64,000 nucleotides of DNA, taken from Castellaniella sp047971665 (GTDB lineage Bacteria > Pseudomonadota > Gammaproteobacteria > Burkholderiales > Burkholderiaceae_B). Below, in pieces: positions 55,052-63,945 of this stretch (position 1 is its first letter; each line of letters opens with the position of its first letter). Made by a program: the position numbers and the translations under genes. Under the pieces are notes generated by a model. The model was not told the DNA's origin, made no database searches, and saw only the letters and a program-made list of their open reading frames with translations. The stretch lies in NCBI RefSeq assembly GCF_047971665.1, contig NZ_JBKEAA010000017.1, positions 1 through 64,000 of the forward strand. The letters run 5' to 3'.

Positions 55052-56320
55052 ATGAATGATATTCACAGCAGTACAGGCGCAGTCATCAGTCGTCGCACAT
55101 TACTGAAAGCAGCGGGGGCGGCGGGTGTCGCCGCACTGGCCCAGCCTCAGATCATCAGGGCGCAGGGCGACCAGCCGGTCAAGCTTGGCGTCGACAACCC
55201 GCTGACCGGCACCTACGCCATCACCGGCCGCAACGAACTGCACGGCATGGAACTCGCCGTCGAGGAGATCAACGCCAAGGGCGGCATCCTGGGACGTCCT
55301 GCCACGCTGATCGTCGAGGACTCCACCAGCGGCGACGCAGGGGTCGCCGTCCAGAAAGCCCGCAAACTCATCGACAAGGACAAGGTCGATTTCCTGGTCG
55401 GCAACGTGAACTCGGGCCTGACCATGGCCATGTCGGCAGTCGCCTACGAAAAAGGCGTCTTCATGATGGACCCGGGCGGACACGCCGACCCGATCACAGG
55501 CACCGAATGCCACTGGAACGTCTACCAGGTCGACCCTTCCACGACGCTGCTGGTCAATGCCATCGCCCCGTCCCTGGTCAAGCGCTTCGGCAAAAAATTC
55601 TATTTCCTGGTCCCGGACTACGCGTTCGGCCATGGTCTGCTCAGCGCCTACAAGGCCAACCTGCAAAAACTGGGCGCCAGCAACCTGGGCGCAGACCTGA
55701 TTCCACTGGGCACGACGGAATACTCGCCCTATCTGATCAAGGCGCAGGCGGCCAACCCGGACGTCATCGTCATCCTGCAAAACGGCGAGGACCAGACCAA
55801 TGTGCTCAAGCAGGCCGTGCAGTTCGGCCTGGACAAGCGCTTTCACATCGCCGGCGCCAATATCGAGCTCGAAACCCTCGAAGCCCTGCCCCCGACCGCG
55901 CGCATCGGCAACTGGGTCATCGAGTGGTACTGGAATCAGCCCGGCGTCCCGTTCGTCAAAGAATTCACCGAGGCCATCACCAAGAAAACCGGACGTGTCC
56001 CGACTGCGCGCACCTGGTTCGGCCACACCGCCATCCACGCCTGTGCCCTGGCGGCCAACACGGCCAAATCCCTGGACGCCGTCAAGATGGCGCGCGCGCT
56101 CAACGGCTTCACGCTGCCGCCCGAAGTCGCCCTTCAACCCCATCCCGCCACCTTCCGGGCGGATCAGCACCTGCTCATCGGCACACTCTGGGCCGGCCAT
56201 GCGCAAACACAGGGTGATGCCGGCCCTGACGACCTCTTCAAGATCGACGAAGTCATCGAAAGCAAGACCATCGCGCCCTCGGTCGAAGAGACCGGATGCA
56301 AGATGACCTGGCCGACCTGA
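55052..56320 (+). CDS. Liv-type ABC transporter substrate-binding protein
   Basis: This 422-residue periplasmic receptor has a twin-arginine-like start (SRRTLLKAAGAAGVAALAQP) and a type I periplasmic-binding fold. VKLGVDNPLTGTYAITGRNE, MELAVEEINAKGGILGRP and YFLVPDYAFGHGLLSAYKAN are typical of branched-chain amino acid, amide or urea receptors. It heads a five-gene import operon, with a 170-nt gap before the first permease gene. The ligand is not deducible; the LivJ-like family often binds amino acids or amides. Confidence 0.86.
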   Translation: MNDIHSSTGAVISRRTLLKAAGAAGVAALAQPQIIRAQGDQPVKLGVDNPLTGTYAITGRNELHGMELAVEEINAKGGILGRPATLIVEDSTSGDAGVAVQKARKLIDKDKVDFLVGNVNSGLTMAMSAVAYEKGVFMMDPGGHADPITGTECHWNVYQVDPSTTLLVNAIAPSLVKRFGKKFYFLVPDYAFGHGLLSAYKANLQKLGASNLGADLIPLGTTEYSPYLIKAQAANPDVIVILQNGEDQTNVLKQAVQFGLDKRFHIAGANIELETLEALPPTARIGNWVIEWYWNQPGVPFVKEFTEAITKKTGRVPTARTWFGHTAIHACALAANTAKSLDAVKMARALNGFTLPPEVALQPHPATFRADQHLLIGTLWAGHAQTQGDAGPDDLFKIDEVIESKTIAPSVEETGCKMTWPT

Positions 56321-56490
56321 TCCAGCCGCATGCGCTTGCAAACCGGGCGGTCCGCACCAGGCCTCGAGACCAAAGGCCGCCCGATTGATGCTCCCTGGCC
56401 ACGCACCACGCCGGACGCGCGCAGCGCCCGGACGGGGTTCCTTTAGCGCCTGACCCCACCGGACAGGTTCCAGTCGAACGGAGACGCCTC

Positions 56491-57363
56491 GTGACTCAGC
56501 TGGTCCTATTCAACGTATTCAACGGATTGGTGATCGGCGCGTTCTACGCGCTCATGGCCCTGGGCCTGTCGCTGATCATCAATCTGACCAACGTGATCAA
56601 CTTCGCGCATGGCGGGTTCCTCGCACTGGGCGCCTACATCGCCTATACCCTGCATCCATATCTTGGTTTCTGGGGCGCACTGGTCGTTTCGCCTTTCCTG
56701 ACCGCGCTGATCGGGATTCTCGTGGAACGCATCCTGATCCGCCCCCTGTACGCGCGGGATCCGCTCTACAGTCTGCTGCTGACCTTCGGTCTGGCCTTCG
56801 TGCTGCAGGATTCTGTACGCTACATCTGGGGCGCACAGGGCCTGCCGGTCCAGGTTCCGGCCATCCTCAATTCCTCGCTCAGCCCCACGCTCTTTTTCCT
56901 GACCGGCTATCGGGTCTTCATGGTGGCCCTGGTGGCCATCACCGTCGCCATCCTGTTTTTCATCCTCAAGAAGACCCGTCTGGGCATGCGCATCCGCGCA
57001 GGCACCCTGGACCTGGAAATGGTCTCGGCGCTGGGCGTCGACGTCCGCATCCTGCGCAACCTGAATTTCGGCCTGGGCATCTTTTTCGCCGGGCTGGCGG
57101 GAGTGCTGGCCGCGGGCATGCTGGGCCTGACGCCCACGATCGGCGATCAGCTGATCATGCCCAGCTTCGTCGCCGTCATCGTCGGCGGCCTGGGCAGTCT
57201 GGTCGGCACTCTGTTCGGCGGGCTGCTCATCGGCATCGCCGCCGGGGTCGTCACCGTGTTCTACCCCTCGGCTTCGGAAGCAACCATCTACGTCATGATG
57301 GCGCTCGTGCTCCTGATCCGGCCTCATGGTCTGTTCGGTGAAGAAGGAGGGACCAAACTGTGA
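56491..57363 (+). CDS. livH: Branched-chain amino acid-type ABC permease (LivH)
   Basis: This 290-residue permease has about eight helices. FNGLVIGAFYALMALGLSLI and NFAHGGFLALGAYIAY near the start are diagnostic of LivH. FFAGLAGVLAAGMLGLTPTI and VAVIVGGLGSLVGTLFGGLL complete the core. Its end overlaps livM by 4 nt (GTGA). It forms the import channel with LivM. Confidence 0.88.
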   Translation: MTQLVLFNVFNGLVIGAFYALMALGLSLIINLTNVINFAHGGFLALGAYIAYTLHPYLGFWGALVVSPFLTALIGILVERILIRPLYARDPLYSLLLTFGLAFVLQDSVRYIWGAQGLPVQVPAILNSSLSPTLFFLTGYRVFMVALVAITVAILFFILKKTRLGMRIRAGTLDLEMVSALGVDVRILRNLNFGLGIFFAGLAGVLAAGMLGLTPTIGDQLIMPSFVAVIVGGLGSLVGTLFGGLLIGIAAGVVTVFYPSASEATIYVMMALVLLIRPHGLFGEEGGTKL

Positions 57364-58304
57364 ACCATCCGATCACGAAATCCTTCAGCCTGATCGTCGT
57401 CTGGGCCATCCTGCTGACCCTGCCTCTGTGGATCGGCGGCATCGGCGGCTATACCGATCTGGCATCCCGGGTGCTCATCATCGGCCTGGCCGCCATGGCG
57501 ACCAACCTGCTGGTCGGCCATTCCGGAGTCATGGCCTTCGGGCATGCGGCCTATTTCGGGCTCGGCGCCTACGGCACCGGCCTGGTCATCAAATATCTGA
57601 TCCCCAGCACGCCGGTGGGCTTCATCATCGGCATCCTGGTCGGCACGCTGGGCGGCGCCATCATCGGTTATCTGCTGGCCAAACTGCGGGGCATCTATTT
57701 CGCGCTGGCCACCATCGCCTTTGGTCAGGTGTTCTATTTCATCGCCTTCCGCTGGAACTCGGTCACGGGCGGCGACAACGGCCTGACCTTTCAGCGACTG
57801 CCGATCGATCTGGGCATCACGCAGATCGACCTGTCCTCCAGCCTGACGTTCTACTACACGGCCCTGGCGGTCTTCGCCGTCTGCGCCGCGCTGATGGCCA
57901 TCCTGTTGCGCTCGCCTTTCGGGCACACCCTCCTGGCCATGCGAGAGAACGAACGGCGGGCGCGATTCCTGGGCATTCCAGTGAATCGCCACCTGTGGAT
58001 CGCCTACACCGCATCCTGCGTGTTCGTCTCCACCGCCGGCGGCCTGTACGGCCTGCTGAACAACTTTGTCAGCCCCCACAACCTGCACTGGACTCAGTCG
58101 GGCGATTTCGTGCTGATGGCCGTCATCGGCGGCATGCGCTCGTTCTGGGGGCCGCTGCTGGGAGCGGCCATTTTCGTCATCGCCCAGGACTATCTGTCCA
58201 GCATCACCGACAGCTGGATGTTCTTCATCGGGCTGATCTTCGTCCTGGTCGTTCTGTTCATTCCCCGAGGCATCGTCGGGTTGTTGCAGGGAAAGACATC
58301 ATGA
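57360..58304 (+). CDS. livM: Branched-chain amino acid-type ABC permease (LivM)
   Basis: This 314-residue permease has about nine helices. ATNLLVGHSGVMAFGHAAYF, YLLAKLRGIYFALATIAFGQ and MRENERRARFLGIPVNRHLW are characteristic of LivM. It begins with a GTG (57360) that overlaps the livH stop. Its TGA overlaps the next start as ATGA, pointing to coupled translation through the operon. Confidence 0.88.
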   Translation: MNHPITKSFSLIVVWAILLTLPLWIGGIGGYTDLASRVLIIGLAAMATNLLVGHSGVMAFGHAAYFGLGAYGTGLVIKYLIPSTPVGFIIGILVGTLGGAIIGYLLAKLRGIYFALATIAFGQVFYFIAFRWNSVTGGDNGLTFQRLPIDLGITQIDLSSSLTFYYTALAVFAVCAALMAILLRSPFGHTLLAMRENERRARFLGIPVNRHLWIAYTASCVFVSTAGGLYGLLNNFVSPHNLHWTQSGDFVLMAVIGGMRSFWGPLLGAAIFVIAQDYLSSITDSWMFFIGLIFVLVVLFIPRGIVGLLQGKTS

Positions 58305-59059
58305 GCCTGCTCGAAGTCCACAACGTCACGCAGCGTTTCGGCAGCCTGGCCGCGGTCAATCAGGTCTCGCTGAACGTCGAGCAAGGCGAACTGCATGCGA
58401 TCATCGGACCCAACGGCGCGGGGAAAACAACATTCTTCAACATGATCAGCGGTTTTTACCGCCCCACCAGCGGCCGCATCGTCTTCAATGGCAACGACAT
58501 CACCGACCTGCCGCCGTACGCACGCGTCGGCCTGGGCATGGCGCGCACCTTTCAGATCACCGAGGTCTTTCCGGAGCTCAGCGTGCGCGACAACCTGCGC
58601 ATCGCCGTCGAGATCACGCAGGGCCTGCGGTTGAAAATGTACGCCCCCCGCGCGCAGACGGCGCGCACCAACGCGCTGGTGGACGAACTGCTGGAAACCG
58701 GCGGCCTCACGGCAAACGCCGGGCGCAACGTCGGCGAGCTGTCTCACGGGGATCAGCGCTCCACGGAAATCATGATGGCGCTCGCCCTGAAACCGAAAAT
58801 CCTGCTGCTTGACGAACCGGCCGCCGGCATGGGCAGCCAGGAAACCTACAACACCGCCGTCCTGATCCGCAAACTGCATCGCACGCAAAAGCTCACCATC
58901 GTGCTGGTGGAGCACGACATGCGGGTGATCTTCAACCTGGCCGACCGCATCACGGTCCTGACGGAAGGCGAAGTGCTGGATGTGGGCACACCCGCCGAAA
59001 TCGCCACCAGCGAAAAGGTTCAGGTGGCCTATCTGGGGGAAAAACGTGAAGGCACTTGA
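58301..59059 (+). CDS. livG: Branched-chain amino acid-type ABC ATPase (LivG)
   Basis: This 252-residue ATPase has Walker A IIGPNGAGKTTFFNMISGFY, signature LSHGDQRSTEI, Walker B ILLLDEPAAGMG and switch LVEHDMRVIF. The signature LSHG in place of LSGG is usual in LivG. The ATG overlaps the livM stop by 4 nt. It pairs with LivF. Confidence 0.88.
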   Translation: MSLLEVHNVTQRFGSLAAVNQVSLNVEQGELHAIIGPNGAGKTTFFNMISGFYRPTSGRIVFNGNDITDLPPYARVGLGMARTFQITEVFPELSVRDNLRIAVEITQGLRLKMYAPRAQTARTNALVDELLETGGLTANAGRNVGELSHGDQRSTEIMMALALKPKILLLDEPAAGMGSQETYNTAVLIRKLHRTQKLTIVLVEHDMRVIFNLADRITVLTEGEVLDVGTPAEIATSEKVQVAYLGEKREGT

Positions 59060-59768
59060 AATTCAGCAACTGCACACATATTACGGAAAGAGTCACATCC
59101 TGCAGGGCATCGACCTGGAGGTCGAGGAAGGCGAACTGGTGACGCTGCTGGGCCGCAATGGCGCGGGCAAGTCCACGACACTGCGCAGCATCATGGGCAT
59201 GACGCCGGCGCGCGAAGGCCACATCAGGGTCTTCGGCAAAGAATCCACTCACCTGCCGCCCTTTCGCATCGCCCGCCTGGGGGTCGGTCTGGTGCCGGAG
59301 GGACGGCGCGTCTTTGCCAACCTGACCGTGGATGAGAACCTGAAGGTGCCCGTCGACAGCCCGGGCCACTGGAACATCCCGCGCATCTACCAGCTGTTTC
59401 CACGCCTGGAGGAACGCAAGCATCACAAGGGCAAGCAGCTCTCCGGCGGCGAGCAGGAAATGCTCTCCATCGCCCGCGTCCTGCTGTTGAACCCCCGCCT
59501 GCTGTTGCTTGACGAGCCCTCTCAAGGACTGGCGCCCCTGATCGTCAAGAATGTCTTCGAGGTCATCGTCGCGGCCCGCGACGCCGGTACCTCGGTACTG
59601 CTGATCGAGCAGAACGTGCGCGCCGCCATCGAAGTGGCGGACCGGGCCTATGTCCTGGACCGGGGCCAGATCATCCATACCGGATCGGCGGCCGAATTCG
59701 GCCAGGACGAGCAACGCGTACAGGAGCTTGCCGGCGCCAGCGCCCAGAAATGGGAATTCACGGATTGA
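59046..59768 (+). CDS. livF: Branched-chain amino acid-type ABC ATPase (LivF)
   Basis: This 240-residue ATPase has Walker A LLGRNGAGKSTTLRSIMG, signature LSGGEQEMLSIAR, Walker B LLLLDEPSQGLAP and LLIEQNVRAAIE. The start is the GTG at 59046 (product VKALEIQQLHTYYGKS), 14 nt inside livG, with GGGGA upstream. It closes the operon; no obvious terminator follows in the 107 nt before the ArsR gene. Confidence 0.86.
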   Translation: MKALEIQQLHTYYGKSHILQGIDLEVEEGELVTLLGRNGAGKSTTLRSIMGMTPAREGHIRVFGKESTHLPPFRIARLGVGLVPEGRRVFANLTVDENLKVPVDSPGHWNIPRIYQLFPRLEERKHHKGKQLSGGEQEMLSIARVLLLNPRLLLLDEPSQGLAPLIVKNVFEVIVAARDAGTSVLLIEQNVRAAIEVADRAYVLDRGQIIHTGSAAEFGQDEQRVQELAGASAQKWEFTD

Positions 59769-59875
59769 CCGGCACGGTTCATCCCTGCCATGCCACAATA
59801 GGCGCTGTGTGTGTACTCGCCCGCATCGTCACGGGCTGAAGCTACGAACCGCGATTCAGGCAGGATTTTTTAAGA

Positions 59876-60229
59876 ATGACTCTGAGCGAACCAGAAGGCC
59901 CGGCCCCCGATGAAAACATGGAACTGGCATCGTTATCGCATAACGATGTCACCATCCTCGCCGAGACGTTCCGGCTGCTGGGAGATCCGTCGCGGCTCAA
60001 AATCATGCTCTACTGCATGCAGGGAGCTTCCGCGGTGGGCGAAATCGCCGAGAACCTGGACCTCTCGCAGTCACTGGTCAGCCACCACCTGCGCCTGCTG
60101 CGCGGCGCCCGCCTGGTCAAGGGCGAGCGCCAGGCCAAACAGATCTTCTACGAGGTTGCCGACAGTCACGTCAGCCAGGTCCTGCTCGACATGGCGCATC
60201 ACATCGTCGAAGAACACAACGACGACTGA
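59876..60229 (+). CDS. ArsR/SmtB-family zinc-type repressor
   Basis: This 117-residue winged-helix regulator has the recognition helix DLSQSLVSHHLRLLRGARLV and the wing that follows. Near the C-terminus the alpha-5 metal site is complete: Asp96, His98, His109 and Glu112 (D-x-H...H-x2-E), with the same spacing as SmtB (Asp104, His106, His117, Glu120). That site binds zinc or cobalt. No N-terminal Cys pair is seen, unlike arsenic or cadmium sensors. It is convergent with a CDF efflux gene whose promoter carries a matching operator. Confidence 0.9.
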   Translation: MTLSEPEGPAPDENMELASLSHNDVTILAETFRLLGDPSRLKIMLYCMQGASAVGEIAENLDLSQSLVSHHLRLLRGARLVKGERQAKQIFYEVADSHVSQVLLDMAHHIVEEHNDD

Positions 60230-60272
60230 TCGTTTGCGCGCCCGTTTGCGCGCCGCGCCTGTCCGCTGAGGG

Positions 60273-61457
60273 TCACGGGGCTCCCTGGACCGAGGGCGCC
60301 TGACCGGTCTGAGGCCTCCGTTCAGCGCTGATGGCATGCATATGCCGGTCTCCGGCCTGATGATCGTGCCGGTCCCCGGCCGAGTGATGGTGCCCGTCTC
60401 CCGCGGCATGATCCTGCTTGTCCTGCGCCGCTGTCTCATGGCCCTCGCCGGGCGCATGATCGTGATCACGGCCATGGCCACCGGACTGTCCATCCGTTTC
60501 CGTTGACGACTGCAGGCTGCAGGGACTGATGTCGGCCTCTGAGTTCCAGTCGATGGCGACAGTGGCGTGTTCGATGCCGAACTGATCCCGCAGGACCTTT
60601 TCAGTCAGTTTGGCGACGACCCTGGCTTCATCGTCCACGCGCGGACGCACATGCAACGTCGCCATCGTCCGGCCCGAGGTCAGTTGCCACACATGCACAT
60701 GGCTGACCGCCGCCAGCCCCGGCACGGCGTCCATCAGGCCGCACGCCAGTTTTTCGGGGGTCGCATCCTCTGGTGCGCCCTCCAGCAGGATATGGAGCGA
60801 CTTGGCCAGCAGTTTCCAGGCGCTGCGCACGATCAGCGCCGCCACGATCACGGACAGAATGGGATCGATCGGCGTCCAGCCCGTCAGGTAGATGACGACC
60901 CCGGCCACGACGGCGCCGACCGACCCCAGGAGATCGCCCATCACGTGCAGGATGGCGCCCTTCACATTGACGTGATCGGTTTCTCCGCGCGTCATGATCC
61001 ACAGCACCAGCACGTTCACCAGCAGGCCGACCACGGCCACAATCATCATCGGCCCGGCCAGGATGACGGGAGGTTCCGTCAAACGCTGCCATGCTTCATA
61101 GACGATCCAGATGACGATGAGCAGCAGGGTCACCGCATTCAGGAATCCGGCGATCACCTCGAAACGCAGATAGCCGAACGTGCGCTTGCTGTCGGCGGCG
61201 CGGCGGCCAAAGCGGAATGCGGCATAGGCCAGGGCCAGCGCGGCGGAATCGGTCAGCATGTGCCCGGCATCGGCCAGCAGGGTCAGCGACCCTGAAAGGA
61301 TGCCGCCCACGGTCTCCACCACCATGAAGGTGAAGATCAGGATGAACGAGATCAGCACCTTGCGCTCGTTGGCGCTGGTGACGGTCGGGGTGTGATCATG
61401 GTCATGATCGTGATCATGCGCGTGAGCATGGCCCTGACGGGAGTGAGCGTGGGACAT
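60273..61457 (-). CDS. CDF-family zinc/cobalt efflux protein with His-rich ends
   Basis: This 394-residue cation diffusion facilitator has six helices. The metal site is HxxxD in helix 2 (AGHMLTDSAAL) and HxxxD in helix 5 (ILHVMGDLLGS), the zinc type. The N-terminus is SRQGHAHAHDHDHDHDH-like. The C-terminal domain ends with an unusual His tail of about 70 residues in which AGDGHHH, AGDRHDH and AGDRHMH repeat. Normal members are about 300 residues. It starts 37 nt downstream of a perfect ArsR-type operator and likely exports excess zinc. Confidence 0.9.
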   Translation of the reverse strand: MSHAHSRQGHAHAHDHDHDHDHTPTVTSANERKVLISFILIFTFMVVETVGGILSGSLTLLADAGHMLTDSAALALAYAAFRFGRRAADSKRTFGYLRFEVIAGFLNAVTLLLIVIWIVYEAWQRLTEPPVILAGPMMIVAVVGLLVNVLVLWIMTRGETDHVNVKGAILHVMGDLLGSVGAVVAGVVIYLTGWTPIDPILSVIVAALIVRSAWKLLAKSLHILLEGAPEDATPEKLACGLMDAVPGLAAVSHVHVWQLTSGRTMATLHVRPRVDDEARVVAKLTEKVLRDQFGIEHATVAIDWNSEADISPCSLQSSTETDGQSGGHGRDHDHAPGEGHETAAQDKQDHAAGDGHHHSAGDRHDHQAGDRHMHAISAERRPQTGQAPSVQGAP

Positions 61458-61493
61458 GGGGGCTTCTCGAATCAGGTTTGCATAAACTCAAGC

Positions 61494-61523
61494 ATAACAC
61501 ATGAACACATATTCATGTGTTAT
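61494..61523. promoter_or_regulatory. Perfect ArsR/SmtB-type operator (12-6-12)
   Basis: ATAACACATGAA, spacer CACATA, TTCATGTGTTAT: a perfect inverted repeat, 37 nt upstream of the CDF start. The inner TGAACA-N2-TATTCA is the core bound by SmtB, ZiaR and CzrA type repressors. It predicts that the ArsR protein encoded at 59876 represses the efflux gene until zinc is present. Confidence 0.88.
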
Positions 61524-61611
61524 ATTCCAGTCAATGAAACCGTCCTCTGCTGTCCTTTTTGAAGCCCGTCCGTAAGCACCCCTGTCAAGCAGACAACGGT
61601 TGGTAGCCTCG

Positions 61612-61695
61612 GAGCGGCATCCCCCTTTCATGTACCACTGCCATATCCTTGAGCATGAGGATAACGGAATGATGGGGCAATTTGTTGTCAGCTGA
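61612..61695 (+). pseudogene. 3' stub of a multicopper oxidase gene
   Basis: The frame reads ERHPPFMYHCHILEHEDNGM then MGQFVVS and stop. HCHILEHEDxGMM is the last copper-binding block of multicopper oxidases (CueO/CopA-like), with the T1 and T3 copper ligands. Upstream, homology stops and a TAA lies in frame at about 61574. Only the last 27 residues remain. The rest of 61524-61742 shows nothing else. Confidence 0.75.
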
Positions 61696-61742
61696 TGCAG
61701 CCAAGCCTGCCGTGATTCATCGTGATGGGTAGGCATTGATGC

Positions 61743-63149
61743 TCAACTGCCGACCGCTGGCAGGCTTATTTTGAATTCCGTGGCTTCAGGGGTGGAGCTT
61801 GCGAGGATCTTGCCGTTATGGGCCTCCACAATGGATTTGGCTATCGCAAGCCCCAGACCCGCTCCTTCCACACTGCGCTGGCGTGAAACATCCGTCCGGT
61901 AAAACCTTTCGAAAATCCGGTCAAGATGTTCCGCAGGAATGACGGGGCCCGGATTTTTGACGCTTATGGTCGCCATTTCCACGCTCGACTCCAGGGTCAC
62001 GTTGATCGTATGTCCTGCCGATGTATAACGAATGGCATTGGATAATACGTTGCTCAGCGCTCGGCGGATCATCAGCCTATCCCCTTGGACGCATATCTGT
62101 TCGTCGGAGAGTTTAAACTTCACTTCACGCTCTTCAGCCCATGCGCCAAAGTAATCGAAGAGATTGCGCATTTCGGCCTCCAAGTCAATCTTGACGAGTT
62201 CGGGCTTGAGCAAGTTGTTATCTGCTTGCGCTAAAAACAGCATGTCGCCAATCATCTTTGCCATGCGTTCGTACTCTTCGAGGCTGGAGTACAGAACCTC
62301 GCGATATTGATCGATGCTGCGTGACTGAGAAAGCGCGACTTCAGTCTGTGTTTTCAGGTTTGTGATCGGCGTCCGTAATTCATGCGCAATGTCCGCGGAA
62401 AAGCCAGATAAACGTCGGAACACATCCTCAAGCCGTTCGATCATGCCATTGAATGAAATGGACAGTTCCACCAGTTCTGCCGGCACTGTGTGAGGCTCCA
62501 ATCGAATATGCAATTGATCGGATCTGATTTGTCGTATTTCCCGGCTGATTCGCCGGATTGGGGCATGTCCTTGATGGACGGCCAACCAGGTAGCCAGAAT
62601 GGCAATGAGGCAAGCAATGGTCGTTATGATGCGAAGATAGGTGCGAAAGCTTTCTAGATAGTGCAAATGGAAGTTGATGCTCGTTGCAACCGCGATGGTG
62701 AATGTTTTCTCTCCAGGAAAGCTCTTTGAAGTGGTGTGTAAAACGGCTCCTCGGAATGTCTCCCCATGATCTTGCCATGTACCGACCGTTTCGATGGAAA
62801 TTTTCTTTACGGGCCGGGAAATACTCGCGAAACGACCCAGATCCGACCCAGGCGATGCATAAATCTGTGCACCCGTTTCAGAGGAAATGTAATATTGCGC
62901 ATTGTAGTGCCCGGATATTTCGGTAGCAAAATGCTCTTTCAGGTCTTCAGGCGTAGCATTTGAAGGGAGTGTGGCCAAGGTATGTTGTAGCGCCTGAACA
63001 ACGGCATTGAGTTCATCAACATCCTGCTGGACGAAATGCTCATTGATGGATCGTTCAATCATCCAGCCGAATGTGAGGAGCACAACTGTAATCACCGCGC
63101 CGATAGAGACGGTGAGCCGTACTGCCAGGGAAGCGGGGCGTCGCGCCAT
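61743..63149 (-). CDS. Heavy-metal sensor histidine kinase (CusS/CopS-like)
   Basis: This 468-residue inner-membrane kinase has helices at about 10-30 and 171-191 flanking a periplasmic sensor domain. A HAMP linker follows, then the H box FSADIAHELRTPITN (His256), N box ALSNVLSNAIRYTSAG and GLGLAIAKSIVEAH. Proteins with this layout sense copper or silver. It lies 3 nt after the response regulator stop. The DNA is visibly richer in A/T than the rest of the window, a sign of acquisition. Confidence 0.88.
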   Translation of the reverse strand: MARRPASLAVRLTVSIGAVITVVLLTFGWMIERSINEHFVQQDVDELNAVVQALQHTLATLPSNATPEDLKEHFATEISGHYNAQYYISSETGAQIYASPGSDLGRFASISRPVKKISIETVGTWQDHGETFRGAVLHTTSKSFPGEKTFTIAVATSINFHLHYLESFRTYLRIITTIACLIAILATWLAVHQGHAPIRRISREIRQIRSDQLHIRLEPHTVPAELVELSISFNGMIERLEDVFRRLSGFSADIAHELRTPITNLKTQTEVALSQSRSIDQYREVLYSSLEEYERMAKMIGDMLFLAQADNNLLKPELVKIDLEAEMRNLFDYFGAWAEEREVKFKLSDEQICVQGDRLMIRRALSNVLSNAIRYTSAGHTINVTLESSVEMATISVKNPGPVIPAEHLDRIFERFYRTDVSRQRSVEGAGLGLAIAKSIVEAHNGKILASSTPEATEFKISLPAVGS

Positions 63150-63152
63150 CCG

Positions 63153-63836
63153 TCAGCCTGGGAGAGCGACATCCAGCATGTAGCCCATGCCGCGTACCGT
63201 ATGGATAAGCTTGGGCTCGAAGTCGTCGTCGATTTTTGCGCGCAGGCGTCTTATTGCGACATCAATGACATTCGTATCGCTGTCAAAGTTCATGTCCCAT
63301 ACCTGGGACGCAATGAGCGACCGGGGCAATACCTCACCCTGACGACGAACCAGAAGCTCCAGCAGCGCGAACTCTTTGTTGGTGAGGGCGATGCGTCTCT
63401 CCTGGCGTTCGGCGCGACGGCGCGGGATATCAAGGACGAGATCAGCGACCTGCAGCTTGCCTTGAAAAGCGGAAGCGGCGCCGCGACGCAGCAAGGTACG
63501 TACGCGCGCCAGCAGTTCCGAAAAAGCGAATGGCTTGACCAAATAGTCATCAGCGCCAAGCTCCAGTCCTTTTACGCGATCTTCCACGTTGTCTCTTGCC
63601 GTCAGAAAGAGCACGGGCGTAGAGGACTTCTCATACCGAAGCGCCTGCACGATTCGCCAGCCGTCCACATCAGGCAACATGACATCCAGGATGATCAGAT
63701 CGTACGCGCCGGTGAGTGCCAGGTGATGCCCATCAAGGCCGGTTCGAGCCAAGTCTACGACAAAGCCGGCCTCTGTTAAGCCTTGACGGACATAATCCCC
63801 TGTTTTGACCTCATCCTCGACCACGAGCAGCTTCAC
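63153..63836 (-). CDS. OmpR-family response regulator (CusR/CopR-like)
   Basis: This 227-residue regulator has a receiver domain with acidic pocket E7/D8, phospho-acceptor Asp51 (LDVMLPD) and Lys in YLVKPFAFSE, then an OmpR-type winged helix with TNKEFALLELLVRRQGEVLP and DSDTNVIDVAIRRLRAKID. That last block is typical of heavy-metal response regulators. The start is a GTG at 63836 with AGAGGT about 8 nt upstream; homology begins at KLLVVEDE. Regulator and kinase form one transcript, read leftward. Confidence 0.88.
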   Translation of the reverse strand: MKLLVVEDEVKTGDYVRQGLTEAGFVVDLARTGLDGHHLALTGAYDLIILDVMLPDVDGWRIVQALRYEKSSTPVLFLTARDNVEDRVKGLELGADDYLVKPFAFSELLARVRTLLRRGAASAFQGKLQVADLVLDIPRRRAERQERRIALTNKEFALLELLVRRQGEVLPRSLIASQVWDMNFDSDTNVIDVAIRRLRAKIDDDFEPKLIHTVRGMGYMLDVALPG

Positions 63837-63900
63837 GGCTGTGTACCTCTTAAAACCAGATCTCATCAACATTGCATGGATGACTGTAATCCTACCGCAC

Positions 63901-63945
63901 TGTCATCGACATGACACGAACATTACAAACACGCAATGTTCGTGT
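63901..63945. promoter_or_regulatory. Overlapping inverted repeats upstream of the response regulator
   Basis: TGTCAT-CGAC-ATGACA (63901-63916) resembles the TGACA/TGTCA type boxes bound by Cop/Cus regulators. Overlapping it, ACACGAACATT (63914-63924) and AATGTTCGTGT (63935-63945) form an 11-bp inverted repeat. These lie 65-110 nt upstream of the GTG start and probably contain autoregulatory sites shared with a divergent gene outside the window. Confidence 0.5.
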
